Origin: Streptomyces cyaneogriseus subsp. noncyanogenus
GTDB taxonomy: Bacteria > Actinomycetota > Actinomycetes > Streptomycetales > Streptomycetaceae
DNA: 64,000 nucleotides
Assembly (NCBI RefSeq): GCF_000931445.1
Contig: NZ_CP010849.1
Span: forward strand, 4,774,001-4,838,000
Direction: 5' to 3'
The notes beneath the pieces are model-generated. The model saw nothing but the letters and a program-made list of their open reading frames with translations, was not told the origin of the DNA and searched no databases. Below, piece after piece: positions 1-8,534 of this stretch. The position numbers and the translations under genes are program-made. Position 1 is the first letter of the stretch; every line of letters starts with the position of its first letter.

Positions 1-84
1 GCTGCGCTTGGTCGCCTCGATGGCGGCCCGCATACCGGCGCCACCGGCGCCGACGATGACGGTGTCGTACTTGTGGATCTTCAT
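1..84 (-). CDS. sdhA: Succinate dehydrogenase flavoprotein subunit, N-terminal fragment
   Basis: Only the first 28 residues are present; the gene runs off the left edge. The peptide opens MKIHKYDTVIVGAGGAGMRA, the FAD-binding GxGxxG Rossmann start of SdhA/FrdA flavoproteins. In the family this subunit oxidises succinate to fumarate on the inner face of the membrane. It follows sdhD by 19 bases on the same strand, the usual sdhCDAB order, so it is almost certainly co-transcribed with sdhC and sdhD. Confidence 0.9.
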   Translation of the reverse strand, partial: MKIHKYDTVIVGAGGAGMRAAIEATKRS

Positions 85-103
85 GATTCTCGCAGCCCCG
101 TGC

Positions 104-583
104 CTAGCGGATGTTCGGGTCGAAGGTGAAGATCACCAGCGTGCCCAGCAGGATGGTGAACACCGTGGCGGTGTAGAGCAGGCCCTTGAGCCACAGCCGG
201 GTGTTCGCGCGCTCCGCGTAGTCGTTGATGACCGTGCGCAGGCCGTTGCAGCCGTGCAGCATCGCCAGCCACAGCATCAGCAGGTCCCAGACCTGCCAGA
301 ACGGGGACGCCCAGCGGCCGGCCACGAAGGCGAAGCCGATCTTGGAGACGCCGCCGTCCAGCACGAGCTGGATCAGCAGGTGGCCGATGACCAGGACGAC
401 CAGCACCACGCCGGACAGGCGCATGAACAGCCAGGCGGCCATCTCGAAGTTGCCCCGGGTCGACCGCGGGGTCTTCTTGGTGCGCTTGCGCGGGGCCTCG
501 ATGAGCGGCGCCGGGTTGTCGACGTTGTACGCGGCACCCTCGACGGGGCCGATCCCGGACGCGGTGGTTTCGGTGGTGGACAT
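104..583 (-). CDS. sdhD: Succinate dehydrogenase hydrophobic membrane anchor subunit
   Basis: 159 residues. A soluble, basic N-terminal stretch of about 45 residues is followed by three hydrophobic segments (about 50-75, 95-115 and 130-152). The middle part (HGCNGLRTVINDY) matches the SdhC/SdhD family, with a histidine of the type used as haem ligand. It anchors the SdhA/SdhB catalytic pair in the membrane and passes electrons to menaquinone (family knowledge). It lies 5 bases after sdhC and just before sdhA. Confidence 0.93.
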   Translation of the reverse strand: MSTTETTASGIGPVEGAAYNVDNPAPLIEAPRKRTKKTPRSTRGNFEMAAWLFMRLSGVVLVVLVIGHLLIQLVLDGGVSKIGFAFVAGRWASPFWQVWDLLMLWLAMLHGCNGLRTVINDYAERANTRLWLKGLLYTATVFTILLGTLVIFTFDPNIR

Positions 584-588
584 GGGCG

Positions 589-969
589 TCAGCTCCCGAA
601 CAGTTCACGAGCGGCGTGGCCGAGGACGGGGTAGATCGCCCCGAGCATCAGCACGACCCACAGCACGACGACGGTCCAGAGCATCTGCTTCTGGTACCGG
701 GCGCCCTTGATCCAGAAGTCGACGGCGATGACGCGCAGACCGTTGAGCGCGTGGAAGAGGATGGCGGCGACGAGGCCGTACTCCAGCAGCGCGACGATGG
801 GCGTCTTGTACGTGGCCACGACCTTGTCGTAAGCCTCGGGGGACACACGGACGAGTGCGGTGTCCAGCACGTGAACGAACAGGAAGAAGAAAATGAGGAC
901 GCCGGTGACTCGGTGAGCCACCCAGGACCACATTCCTTCCCGGCCGCGGTACAGCGTTCCAGCCGGCAC
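589..969 (-). CDS. sdhC: Succinate dehydrogenase cytochrome b556 subunit
   Basis: 126 residues starting at a GTG. The motif MWSWVAHRVTGVLIFFFLFVH is typical of SdhC: the HRxTG and the following histidine lie in the first membrane helix. A second FHALNGLRVIAVDFW motif marks the second helix, and a third helix ends the protein. It forms the haem b membrane anchor with SdhD. It is the first gene of the operon; the promoter should lie in 970-1218, but I could not pick a convincing -35/-10 pair there. Confidence 0.93.
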   Translation of the reverse strand: MPAGTLYRGREGMWSWVAHRVTGVLIFFFLFVHVLDTALVRVSPEAYDKVVATYKTPIVALLEYGLVAAILFHALNGLRVIAVDFWIKGARYQKQMLWTVVVLWVVLMLGAIYPVLGHAARELFGS

Positions 970-1218
970 GGAAGTTTCCTCCGGGAGCGGGGATTGGGGC
1001 CGCGCCGGCTTCTCTGTCGGTCGGGCCCGGCCGGGTACGGTCCACCGGCCCCCAGCATCGTAGCGACGTGTGCCTGTGGCGCTTACAGCGGGCCTGCCAG
1101 TGTGATCAAACTTGCACTCAAAGGTGCACGGACGGGTGACCGGGAGGTGGCATCTGGGCCGGGCTGTCCCGTTTTGTAGCGGGTGCGGTGGCCGGGCCGG
1201 CCGGTCGCGCCGGGCTCC

Positions 1219-1758
1219 TCAGCGCCCCGTCGCCCCGAGGCGGGTCCGCAGGCGTCCCTTGGCCAGGCGGCGGAGTTCGTCGGCCGCCACCAGCCGCTCC
1301 TCCTCGGGATCGTTGGCCAATCGTGACCGGATGCCTTCGAGGACATGGTCCAGGACCTCGTGGGCGGCGAGATCGTCCACGCAGATGACGAATGTATGAC
1401 CGAATCGGCTTTCGTACGCCGCGTTGGCCGCGCCGAGTGCCGTGTGGGCGGCGGAGTACGCCCCCGCCGGCAGCGCGGGCAGCGGCTCCGCGGCCAGCGC
1501 CGCCGTGAGGGCCTCGGGCGTCAGGTCGTACGTCGCCTCGTCCGCCGCCGCCAGCAGGGCGGGCAGGTCGGGGTAGGGGCGGTGGGCGGCGAGGCGGTGC
1601 GCCCAGCCGGAGTGGCGGAGACAGGCGAGGAGGGTGCGGACGGCGTCCTCGGCGCGGGCGTGGTTGAAGTGTTCCAGTGGGGACCGTGTGCCGCGTGTTT
1701 GCTCTGGTACGGGTATGGCGACTCGGCCGGGGAGGTCGGGAAGACGGTGCGCAGGCAG
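1219..1758 (-). CDS. UraD-like (OHCU decarboxylase family) protein, start unclear
   Basis: The reading frame is open on the minus strand from about 1776 to the TGA at 1219-1221. The translation contains SPLEHFNHARAEDAV, AAHRPYPDLPALLAAADEA, AYESRFGHTFVICVDD and a C-terminal RSRLANDPEEERLVAADELRRLAKGRL. These match the actinobacterial branch of 2-oxo-4-hydroxy-4-carboxy-5-ureidoimidazoline decarboxylases of uric acid breakdown. The usual EQ pair before the FGF/FI block is replaced (SAAH), so activity is uncertain. No ATG, GTG or TTG lies in frame between the upstream stop and the start of homology. The coordinate given uses a CTG preceded by an AAGGA-like site. A sequencing indel joining a start from another frame is the main alternative. 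Confidence 0.6.
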   Translation of the reverse strand: MPAHRLPDLPGRVAIPVPEQTRGTRSPLEHFNHARAEDAVRTLLACLRHSGWAHRLAAHRPYPDLPALLAAADEATYDLTPEALTAALAAEPLPALPAGAYSAAHTALGAANAAYESRFGHTFVICVDDLAAHEVLDHVLEGIRSRLANDPEEERLVAADELRRLAKGRLRTRLGATGR

Positions 1759-1925
1759 CGTGGTTCCTTGTAAGGGTCACGTGTGTGTTGGCAGGGGGTG
1801 CTGTGAGAGATGTGTCATCACGCTATCGAGAATGGTCACGAAGTGTCCGGCGGATGCCTCAGATTCACCCGAACGGGAGAGTTTAAGAACGACTGGTGGA
1901 CGGCCGAAGCTCTACGGTGGGCGCC

Positions 1926-3533
1926 GTGAGTCAGCACAGGCGCCGCACCTCGGCGCGCAGGGTGAAACAGCGGGCGGTGATAGCCGGCGCGGCGATCGCC
2001 GCCCTCGGCGTGGGAGCCGGCCTGTGGGCCTCCGGCGGTGACGGCGGCCCGCCGGGTTCCGCGGCCGCGGCCGGCTCCCCGAGCGCGACGCCCAGCCCCA
2101 CGCGGTCCTACCCCCTGTCCAGCGCGCCCCGCACGATCCCCGCCGTCCGCGAGCACACCCCGGAGCGCGGCCCCGGCTGGCAGCCCGCCCGCGGTCACCG
2201 CGTGGTGGTGAACGACGCCGCGCTGGCCGACGAGGGCCGGCTGATAGCCGGCGAGCTGGGGCTGACGTACGCGGGGGAGAAGGACGACGAGCGCGCCGGT
2301 GACCTGCGGCTGGAGATGAACGAGGGCAAGGGCGCCAACCCGGAGTCGTACACCCTCACCGTGCGCGGCGGGCGGGTGACCGTCAGCGGACCGGCCGAGG
2401 CGGGCGTCTTCTACGGCACCCGCACCCTGAAGCAGGCCGTGCGCGGCGGCAGCGCCCCGGAGGGCGTCATACGCGACGAACCGGACAAGCCCCGGCGGGG
2501 CTTCATGCTGGACATCGCGCGCAAGCACTTCTCGGCCGGCTGGATAGAGGACCGGATCCGCGAGCTGGGCGACCTGAAGTTCAACGAGATCGGCCTGCAC
2601 TTCTCCGACGACCAGGCGTTCCGCATCGAGTCCGAGAGCCACCCCGAGGTCGTGTCGGAGGACCACCTGACCAAGGCGCAGGTGAAGAAGATCGTCGATC
2701 TCGCGGCGAGCCGGCACATCACCGTCGTCCCCGAGATCGACTCGCCCGGCCACCTCGGTGCCGTCATCGCCGCCCACCCCGATCTGCAACTGCGCAACGC
2801 GCAGGGCACGGCGGTCCGCGGCGCGGTGGACATCTCGAAGAAGAAGGCCGCCGACATCGTCGACGACCTGCTGAACGAGTACGCCGGTCTCTTCCCGGGC
2901 AGCCGGTGGCACCTCGGCGCCGACGAGTACCAGGCGCTGACCGTGTCGGACCCGCAGGCGTCCTTCCCGCAGCTGGCCGCCGCCGCGCGGGAGCGGTACG
3001 GCTCCGGGGCGGGCGTCGCCGACCTCACCACCGGCTGGCTCAACGACCGCACCGCGACGGTCCGCGCCCACGACCGCACCCCGCGCGCCTGGAACGACGG
3101 CTTCTTCCGCAGCGCCTCGGTGCCGGCGGACGGCGATCTGGAGGTCGCCTACTGGACCGGCAAGGAGATCGGCGCCCGGCAGCCGCTGGAGTACCTCCAG
3201 GCGGGCCGCAAGGTGATCAATTACAACGACGAGTTCCTCTACTACGTGCTCGGGCAGCCGCAGACCTTCGTCTATCCGACCGGCGAGCGCATCTACGAGC
3301 AGTGGACCCCGCGCGTGCTGCGCGGCACCGAAGCCGTCCCGGCGCGGTACGACGACCAGATCCTCGGCGGCAGCTTCGCCGTCTGGTGCGACCTGGCGAA
3401 CTCCCAGACCGAGCAGCAGGTCGCGGCCGGGATCCGGCTGCCGCTCGCGGCCACGGTGCAGAAGCTGTGGGACCCGCGCGAGCCGGAGCTGTCGTGGACG
3501 GAGTTCAAGGCGCTCGCGGACCGGCTCCGCTGA
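1926..3533 (+). CDS. Secreted beta-N-acetylhexosaminidase, GH20 family
   Basis: 535 residues from the GTG at 1926; an in-frame GTG at 1896 is an alternative. A twin-arginine-like basic start (RRRTSARRVKQR) and a hydrophobic segment are followed by a Ser/Pro/Thr linker, which points to export or membrane anchoring. A GH20b-type alpha/beta domain (about 90-190) precedes the TIM barrel. The catalytic motif HLGADE (about 329-334) holds the Asp-Glu pair used in substrate-assisted hydrolysis of terminal GlcNAc from chitooligosaccharides or wall glycans. The segments RGFMLDIARKHFSAGWIEDR, VVPEIDSPGHLGAV and PRAWNDGF are also family-typical. It stands alone on the plus strand. Confidence 0.9.
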   Translation: MSQHRRRTSARRVKQRAVIAGAAIAALGVGAGLWASGGDGGPPGSAAAAGSPSATPSPTRSYPLSSAPRTIPAVREHTPERGPGWQPARGHRVVVNDAALADEGRLIAGELGLTYAGEKDDERAGDLRLEMNEGKGANPESYTLTVRGGRVTVSGPAEAGVFYGTRTLKQAVRGGSAPEGVIRDEPDKPRRGFMLDIARKHFSAGWIEDRIRELGDLKFNEIGLHFSDDQAFRIESESHPEVVSEDHLTKAQVKKIVDLAASRHITVVPEIDSPGHLGAVIAAHPDLQLRNAQGTAVRGAVDISKKKAADIVDDLLNEYAGLFPGSRWHLGADEYQALTVSDPQASFPQLAAAARERYGSGAGVADLTTGWLNDRTATVRAHDRTPRAWNDGFFRSASVPADGDLEVAYWTGKEIGARQPLEYLQAGRKVINYNDEFLYYVLGQPQTFVYPTGERIYEQWTPRVLRGTEAVPARYDDQILGGSFAVWCDLANSQTEQQVAAGIRLPLAATVQKLWDPREPELSWTEFKALADRLR

Positions 3534-3727
3534 CCGGACCGGCCCGGCCCGGTTCCGGTCCCGCTCCCGCCCGCACCGCGCACCGTCCCGGTGCGGGCCG
3601 CCCCGTCCTCCCCCGCGCCCGGGCGCGGGGGTGCCCTGTGACACGCGCGGGCCGTCGCACGCAGTAGGGGGAAGTGCCGGTTCCGTATCGACGCGCGGGG
3701 CCGGGGGGTACGGACAGGGAGGCGTGC

Positions 3728-4315
3728 ATGAGCCTGGTGGAACTGATCGCACGGGCCGACGAACGGGCACTGGCCGCGAGCGGTCTGGCCTGTGTGGACC
3801 GGTGCGTCCCCCTGCTCGGCGGTGAGGACGAGACGCTGCGGCCGCTGTGGGCGGCCCTCGCCGACGACGGCGGCGCCGGGGACGACTGGGCGAAGCGGCT
3901 GGAGCGGCTGCGCGGCACGCTCGCCGAACCGGGGGAGCACGTGGGCGGTGCCGCCGAGGAGGAGGCCGCGTCGCTCGCCCGCCGGATGCTGGCCGCCGCA
4001 CCGCAGGAGCGGTCCGCCGCGGGGATGCGGGTGTGGGCCGACGCCTGTTCGGTCGCCTCGCTCCAAATCCACCGGCTCCTCGAACCCGCGCCCGACGGCG
4101 CCGACGGCGAACCGGCCCGCGTCGACGCCGGACGCGAGGGACGCGCCGAGGACATGCCGCCGCTGGTCGCCGCCGAGCTGCGCCGCCAGATCACCGTCCT
4201 GGAACTGCTCACCGGCCATGGGACGGCCGGCCTGCGCCAGGCGCTGGAGGTCGCGGCGGAGGGCCGCCGGGTGCTGCGCGCGGTGGTGTCGCGCCGGGAG
4301 CGCGGGCGCGGCTGA
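3728..4315 (+). CDS. Conserved Streptomyces protein of unknown function
   Basis: 195 residues from the ATG at 3728, preceded by a good AGGGAGG ribosome site. An upstream GTG at 3674 has no such site. The protein is soluble and Ala/Arg/Glu-rich with several predicted amphipathic helices (for example LARRMLAAAPQERSAAGMRV and PPLVAAELRRQITVLELL). I see no signal peptide, membrane segment or catalytic motif. I recognise it only as a protein found at this position in Streptomyces chromosomes. No function is proposed. Confidence 0.75.
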   Translation: MSLVELIARADERALAASGLACVDRCVPLLGGEDETLRPLWAALADDGGAGDDWAKRLERLRGTLAEPGEHVGGAAEEEAASLARRMLAAAPQERSAAGMRVWADACSVASLQIHRLLEPAPDGADGEPARVDAGREGRAEDMPPLVAAELRRQITVLELLTGHGTAGLRQALEVAAEGRRVLRAVVSRRERGRG

Positions 4316-4468
4316 CGCCCGCGCCGCCCGCCCGCCGGTCCGGGCAGGTGTGACCGTCCTGCGGTGAGGGTTGCGGGAAAGTGGCGGAGGTGCGGCGATC
4401 CTGCGCCGGTCGGCGGCGCTCCCGCCGGCCCCCGTGACGAATCACCGGGCGCGGACGCTCTTGCGGGT

Positions 4469-4891
4469 GTGACGACTGTGACGAGTATGACCAGTACCCC
4501 TGCGGCGACGACCCGGCAGGAGGCCAGGCCCCCGGCCGCGGCGAAGCCGGTGCGCTGGGCGGCGGACGCGGTGTCGGCCCTGCGTGAGGGCGCCCGGCTG
4601 CGCCTCGACTACTCGGCGCAGAGCCTGTGGCGCGTGGACCGGATGATCGACGGCATACGGGACGAGGGACCGCCGTACGCGGCGGTGCGCACCGTGCTGC
4701 GCGGACTCGGGGCGTACGCCGGCGAGGTGATCGTCCGTCAGAGCGGCGCCGAGTGGTGGGCGACCGGCGGCGACCACTGGGTGCGCACCCCGGACGGCCG
4801 CCTGTGGGACCCGATCGAGGAGGCCCGGCGCTGCTACACCGGCGACGGGTCGCTGCGGCTGCTGTGCCGGGAGGCGACGGCGGGCCGGTGA
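4469..4891 (+). CDS. Conserved hypothetical protein
   Basis: 140 residues from the GTG at 4469; the ATG at 4487 is equally possible, and the frame stays open to 4364. The N-terminal 25 residues are Thr/Ala/Pro-rich and unlike a folded domain. The conserved-looking core is SALREGARLRLDYSAQSL, RTVLRGLGAYAGEVIVRQSG, EWWATGGDHWVRTPDGRLWD and EARRCYTGDGSLRLLCREA. This looks like a small alpha/beta domain. I cannot name the family. It is convergent with the amidase gene that ends at 4959. Confidence 0.7.
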   Translation: MTTVTSMTSTPAATTRQEARPPAAAKPVRWAADAVSALREGARLRLDYSAQSLWRVDRMIDGIRDEGPPYAAVRTVLRGLGAYAGEVIVRQSGAEWWATGGDHWVRTPDGRLWDPIEEARRCYTGDGSLRLLCREATAGR

Positions 4892-4958
4892 GACGGGACC
4901 GGCCGGGACCCCGCGCACGGGCGGGGCCCCGGCCGGTCGGCCGTCGTTCAGGTGCCGG

Positions 4959-7655
4959 TCACGGCGTCAGCGTCTGGCCCAGCCGGCCGTCCGTGGGCGT
5001 GCCCAGCGTGGACTTGCTCCAGATCACGGACTGCGCGTAGCCCAGCCCGGAGCTGTTGCTCGGGATGTGGTGCACCAGGCCGTCCGTGCCGTCCTCGCCG
5101 TCGGCCCCGAAGGTGAGGTCGGCGCGCCCGTACCCGGACAGGTCGGTGAGGGACACGGAGGAGCCGACCCGGTCGTCGGTCTCCGTGGAGCCGGCGACAC
5201 CGGAGCTGTCCTGCGAGATGTAGACCGAGCCGGTGCCGGTGAGGCCGGACGCGGTGCCCTTGAGCAGGACCACGGCGCCGGAGTTGACGCGGTTGACCCC
5301 GTCGCGGGTGGTGTCCTCTCCGGTGACGCCGGTGAGGAGGTCCGCGTACCCGTCGGCGTTGTAGTCGCCCATCGACACCGACATGCCGAAGGAGTCGTGG
5401 GCCTCGTTGGCGCCGGGGACGCCGGAGGTGTCCTGGTGGACGACCCGCATGCCGGTGGTGGTGAACCCGGTCGACGTACCGAGGAGCATGGTGATCTGGC
5501 CGCCGGAGATGCCGCCGGACTCCGTGGCGACCGGCTGGCCGATGACGATGTCGTCGTAGCCGTTGTTGTTGACGTCGCCCGCGGCGATGGACCGGCCGCC
5601 CTTGACGGAGATGACGCCGGCCATGGTCAGGCCGGTCGCCGAGCCTGCGAAGCGGGCCACGCGGGCGACGCCGGCGTTGTCGCGGTAGTTCAGCGCGACG
5701 TCCGCGTAGCCGTCCCGGTTGAAGTCGCCGGTGGCGGCGTCCAGGTAGCCGACCGAGCCGGTGGCCGAGGTGAGCCTGCCGTAGGCGGTGGCGCCTCCGG
5801 TCAGCTTCACGTTGTAGTTGCCGCCCTTGCCGGTGCCGGCCGAGAACACGTCGGCCTTGCCGTCGCCGTTGAAGTCGCCGACGGTCACCGCCGAGCCGAG
5901 CTTGGCGCCGGCCCACGTCACACCCGTCGCGTAGTATGAGAAACCGGTGTTGAGGGCGGGGCCGTACAGCACCGTGACCATGCCGCGGTCGGCGTTGCCG
6001 CTGGTGTCGTCCTCACCGGGGGCGCCGATCGCGAGGTCGGCGTACCCGTCGCCGTTGACGTCGCCCCAGGCGGTGGAGGTGCCGAAGGCGTCACCGGACT
6101 CGGTGGAGTCCGGGACACCCGCGCTGTTCTGGGTGAGCGTCACCTTGGACGCCGTCACCGGGCCGTCGATGCCGCCGGGGACCACCTTCACCACGTTGCC
6201 CACGGGCACGCCCAGGGCCAGGTCGGTGACGCCGTCCCGGTCGAAGTCGGAGGTCGGCAGGGCGTGCGAGATGCCCGGGGTCTTCGCGAGCGTGGCGATC
6301 CGGGACAGCTTCGGGTAGAGGTTCGCGCCCGGGCAGGCGGTGGCGTTGGTGTCGCGGTGGCCGAAGACCCGCGGCAGCGTGATCGAGGCGCCCTTGTCGA
6401 CGAGGTTGCCGTCCTGGCCCTTGGGGGAGCCGGAGGTCAGCGTCACCTTGCCGGTGGGGTCGACGCCGTACATCCCGAACTTCCACGCCACGATCCGCGC
6501 CATCGCGTCCAGCGCGGCGCGGCTGGGCTGCGCGCTCTCGAAGTTGCCGAGGTAGGAGATGCCGACCGTGTTGGTGTTGAAGCCCACGTCGTGGGCGCCG
6601 GTCACCGGCAGGTCCATGCCGCCGCTGCGGCCCTCGAAGATCTGGCCGCACCGGTCGACGACGAAGTTGTAGCCGATGTCGTAGTAGCCGCGGGCGAAGT
6701 GCTCCTGCTGGATGGAGCGCATCCGGGCGCGCGACTGGGCGCAGGACAGGGTGTTGTCGCTGTCCGTGCCGGTGTGGTGGATGACGGCGGCCTTGATCTC
6801 GGTGCCGTAGCTCGGCGTGCCGTCGTAGTCCGTGGAGGCGCCCCACTCGGCCTGGGTGATGACCGGCGGCTTGACGACCGTGGAGGGCCGGGGCGCCGGG
6901 ACCGTGGGCGTGGGCGAGGGCGAGGCGGTGGCCGGCGGGGACGTCGGCACCGACGCCGAGGCGGAGGGCGAGGCGGTGGCCGGGGCGGAGGGCGTCTGCG
7001 TGGGCGCGGCCGTCTCCGTGGCGGACGCGGTGGGCGCCGCCGACGGCGTGGTGCCCGGCTCCGTGGGCGCGGGCGACTCGGTCTCCGCGGCGAAGGCGGC
7101 CGGTCCCATGGCGCCCTCCGGGTCGGTGCCCGGGTCGAGCAGCTTGACGTCCAGGCCGGCCGGCTGCCCGCCGGCCTCGGTCCCGTCGGCGTGCACGACG
7201 CGCACCTCGATGCCGTCGGAGTCCCCGGTCCACAGCGAGGCGGTGCCGCCCCGGGCGGCGGCCCGCTCGCCCTCGGCGCCGTCGGCCTGGTTCGGCTCGG
7301 CGTCCAGCTCCTGCCAGCCGGACCACTTGCCGGTCGTCAGGTCCCGGGTGCGCACCTGAGGCGTCCCCTTGACCTTCGCGTCGGGGTCGTTCCAGGTCAG
7401 CAGCACCGCGCTGAACCGCCCGGTGTCCTTCTTGTCGAGGCCCTTGCGGCCCGCTCCCTCGTTCTGGAGCTTCACCGTGCGGATGGTCGGCTTGCGCTCC
7501 ACGCCCTTGCCGACCGGTCCCACGGACGGTTCCGCCACCGCGTAGGTGACCACCCCCGCGGCGCTCAGGACGACCGCTCCGGTCGTCAGCCACACCCGTC
7601 TCTTCAGACCGAGCGGTTTGTACGCATGGGTCCTTCGAGGACTCAACTGCCCCAC
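4959..7655 (-). CDS. Secreted N-acetylmuramoyl-L-alanine amidase (PGRP type) with seven FG-GAP repeats
   Basis: 898 residues from the GTG at 7655; the frame stays open upstream, but a sigma gene occupies that DNA. Residues 1-40 form a signal/anchor segment. About residues 45-190 are a conserved N-terminal region, followed by a Pro/Ser/Thr/Ala linker. About 275-430 form an amidase_2/PGRP domain with zinc-ligand motifs VIHHTG and GHRDTNATACPG, plus QEHFARGYYDIGYNFVVD and GISYLGNF. About 445-898 hold seven Asp-rich FG-GAP units (such as DVNGDGYADLAIGAPGEDD and DFNRDGYADVALN), enough for a seven-bladed beta-propeller with Ca2+ loops. In the family the amidase cuts the lactyl-amide bond of peptidoglycan; the propeller probably binds a wall or matrix ligand (inference). 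Confidence 0.88.
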   Translation of the reverse strand: MGQLSPRRTHAYKPLGLKRRVWLTTGAVVLSAAGVVTYAVAEPSVGPVGKGVERKPTIRTVKLQNEGAGRKGLDKKDTGRFSAVLLTWNDPDAKVKGTPQVRTRDLTTGKWSGWQELDAEPNQADGAEGERAAARGGTASLWTGDSDGIEVRVVHADGTEAGGQPAGLDVKLLDPGTDPEGAMGPAAFAAETESPAPTEPGTTPSAAPTASATETAAPTQTPSAPATASPSASASVPTSPPATASPSPTPTVPAPRPSTVVKPPVITQAEWGASTDYDGTPSYGTEIKAAVIHHTGTDSDNTLSCAQSRARMRSIQQEHFARGYYDIGYNFVVDRCGQIFEGRSGGMDLPVTGAHDVGFNTNTVGISYLGNFESAQPSRAALDAMARIVAWKFGMYGVDPTGKVTLTSGSPKGQDGNLVDKGASITLPRVFGHRDTNATACPGANLYPKLSRIATLAKTPGISHALPTSDFDRDGVTDLALGVPVGNVVKVVPGGIDGPVTASKVTLTQNSAGVPDSTESGDAFGTSTAWGDVNGDGYADLAIGAPGEDDTSGNADRGMVTVLYGPALNTGFSYYATGVTWAGAKLGSAVTVGDFNGDGKADVFSAGTGKGGNYNVKLTGGATAYGRLTSATGSVGYLDAATGDFNRDGYADVALNYRDNAGVARVARFAGSATGLTMAGVISVKGGRSIAAGDVNNNGYDDIVIGQPVATESGGISGGQITMLLGTSTGFTTTGMRVVHQDTSGVPGANEAHDSFGMSVSMGDYNADGYADLLTGVTGEDTTRDGVNRVNSGAVVLLKGTASGLTGTGSVYISQDSSGVAGSTETDDRVGSSVSLTDLSGYGRADLTFGADGEDGTDGLVHHIPSNSSGLGYAQSVIWSKSTLGTPTDGRLGQTLTP

Positions 7656-7919
7656 CCCTAGAAACTGAACACGAAGGCACCACAGGTCCCTGGCGCCACT
7701 ACAGACAGCGTGACAGCACGGCCGATCGTCACGCCGACCAGGGTGGGCCCAACCGCCGTCCGCACCGGCCGCCAACTCCCGCCTGACGCGGCGGCAGTGA
7801 CGTTTCCGCCGGTCCCGACGCTGATCACGGTGGGGACGTGGGCACGACCGGCTCGTGCCGCACGGACGGTGCGGGCTCACCGGAGCTCGCCGCGCACTCG
7901 GTACGGACGAGGACGGTAC

Positions 7920-8534
7920 TTGGGCCAGCGAGGGGAACCCCGCCGCGTACAGGCGTACGACGGGGAACTGGGCGCGGCCGTCGCGCGGGCCCAGGAGGGT
8001 GACGAGGCCGCCTTCGCGGTCGCCTACCGGCTCGTGCAGCCCGGCCTGCTCGGCTACCTGCGCGGGCTGGTCGGGGACGACGCCGAGGACGTGGCGTCCG
8101 ACGCGTGGCTGGAGATAGCCCGCGACCTCGGGCGGTTCCGGGGCGACGGGGCGGGCTTCCGCGGCTGGACGGCGACCATCGCCCGGCACCGGGCCCTGGA
8201 CCATCTGCGCCGCCGGCGGGTGCGGCCCCGCCAGGCCGCGCTGGAACAGGACCTGGACCTGCCCGCCCCGCACGACACCCACGACCAGGCGCTGGAGTCC
8301 CTCTCCACCGAGGTCGCCCTGGCGCTGGTCCGGGGGCTGCCGCGCGACCAGGCCGAGGCGGTGCTGCTGCGCGTCGTCGTGGGACTCGACGGGCCCGCCG
8401 CCGCCCGTGTCCTCGGCAAGCGCCCGGGCGCGGTGCGCACCGCCGCGTACCGGGGGCTGAAGCGGCTGGCCCGGCAACTGGGCGCCGACGGTGTGACGGA
8501 TGAGGCTCCGCGGACGCTGGGGGAGTCGACATGA
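7920..8534 (+). CDS. ECF-type RNA polymerase sigma factor (first of tandem pair)
   Basis: 204 residues if the TTG at 7920 is used (GAGGAC ribosome site 8 bases upstream); the frame is open back to 7710. Region 2 is visible as DEAAFAVAYRLVQPGLLGYL, DAEDVASDAWLEIARDLGRF and FRGWTATIARHRALDHLRRR. Region 4 is LPRDQAEAVLLRVVVGLDG and KRPGAVRTAAYRGLKRLARQ. It directs core RNA polymerase to a small regulon. Its stop overlaps the start of the next gene (ATGA at 8531-8534), implying coupled translation with its probable regulator. The gene at 9936 is a clear paralogue. Confidence 0.88.
   Translation: MGQRGEPRRVQAYDGELGAAVARAQEGDEAAFAVAYRLVQPGLLGYLRGLVGDDAEDVASDAWLEIARDLGRFRGDGAGFRGWTATIARHRALDHLRRRRVRPRQAALEQDLDLPAPHDTHDQALESLSTEVALALVRGLPRDQAEAVLLRVVVGLDGPAAARVLGKRPGAVRTAAYRGLKRLARQLGADGVTDEAPRTLGEST

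Noticed and set aside
970..1218. Rex or other redox operator before sdhC
   Set aside because: No TGTGAA-N6-TTCACA-like palindrome could be identified.
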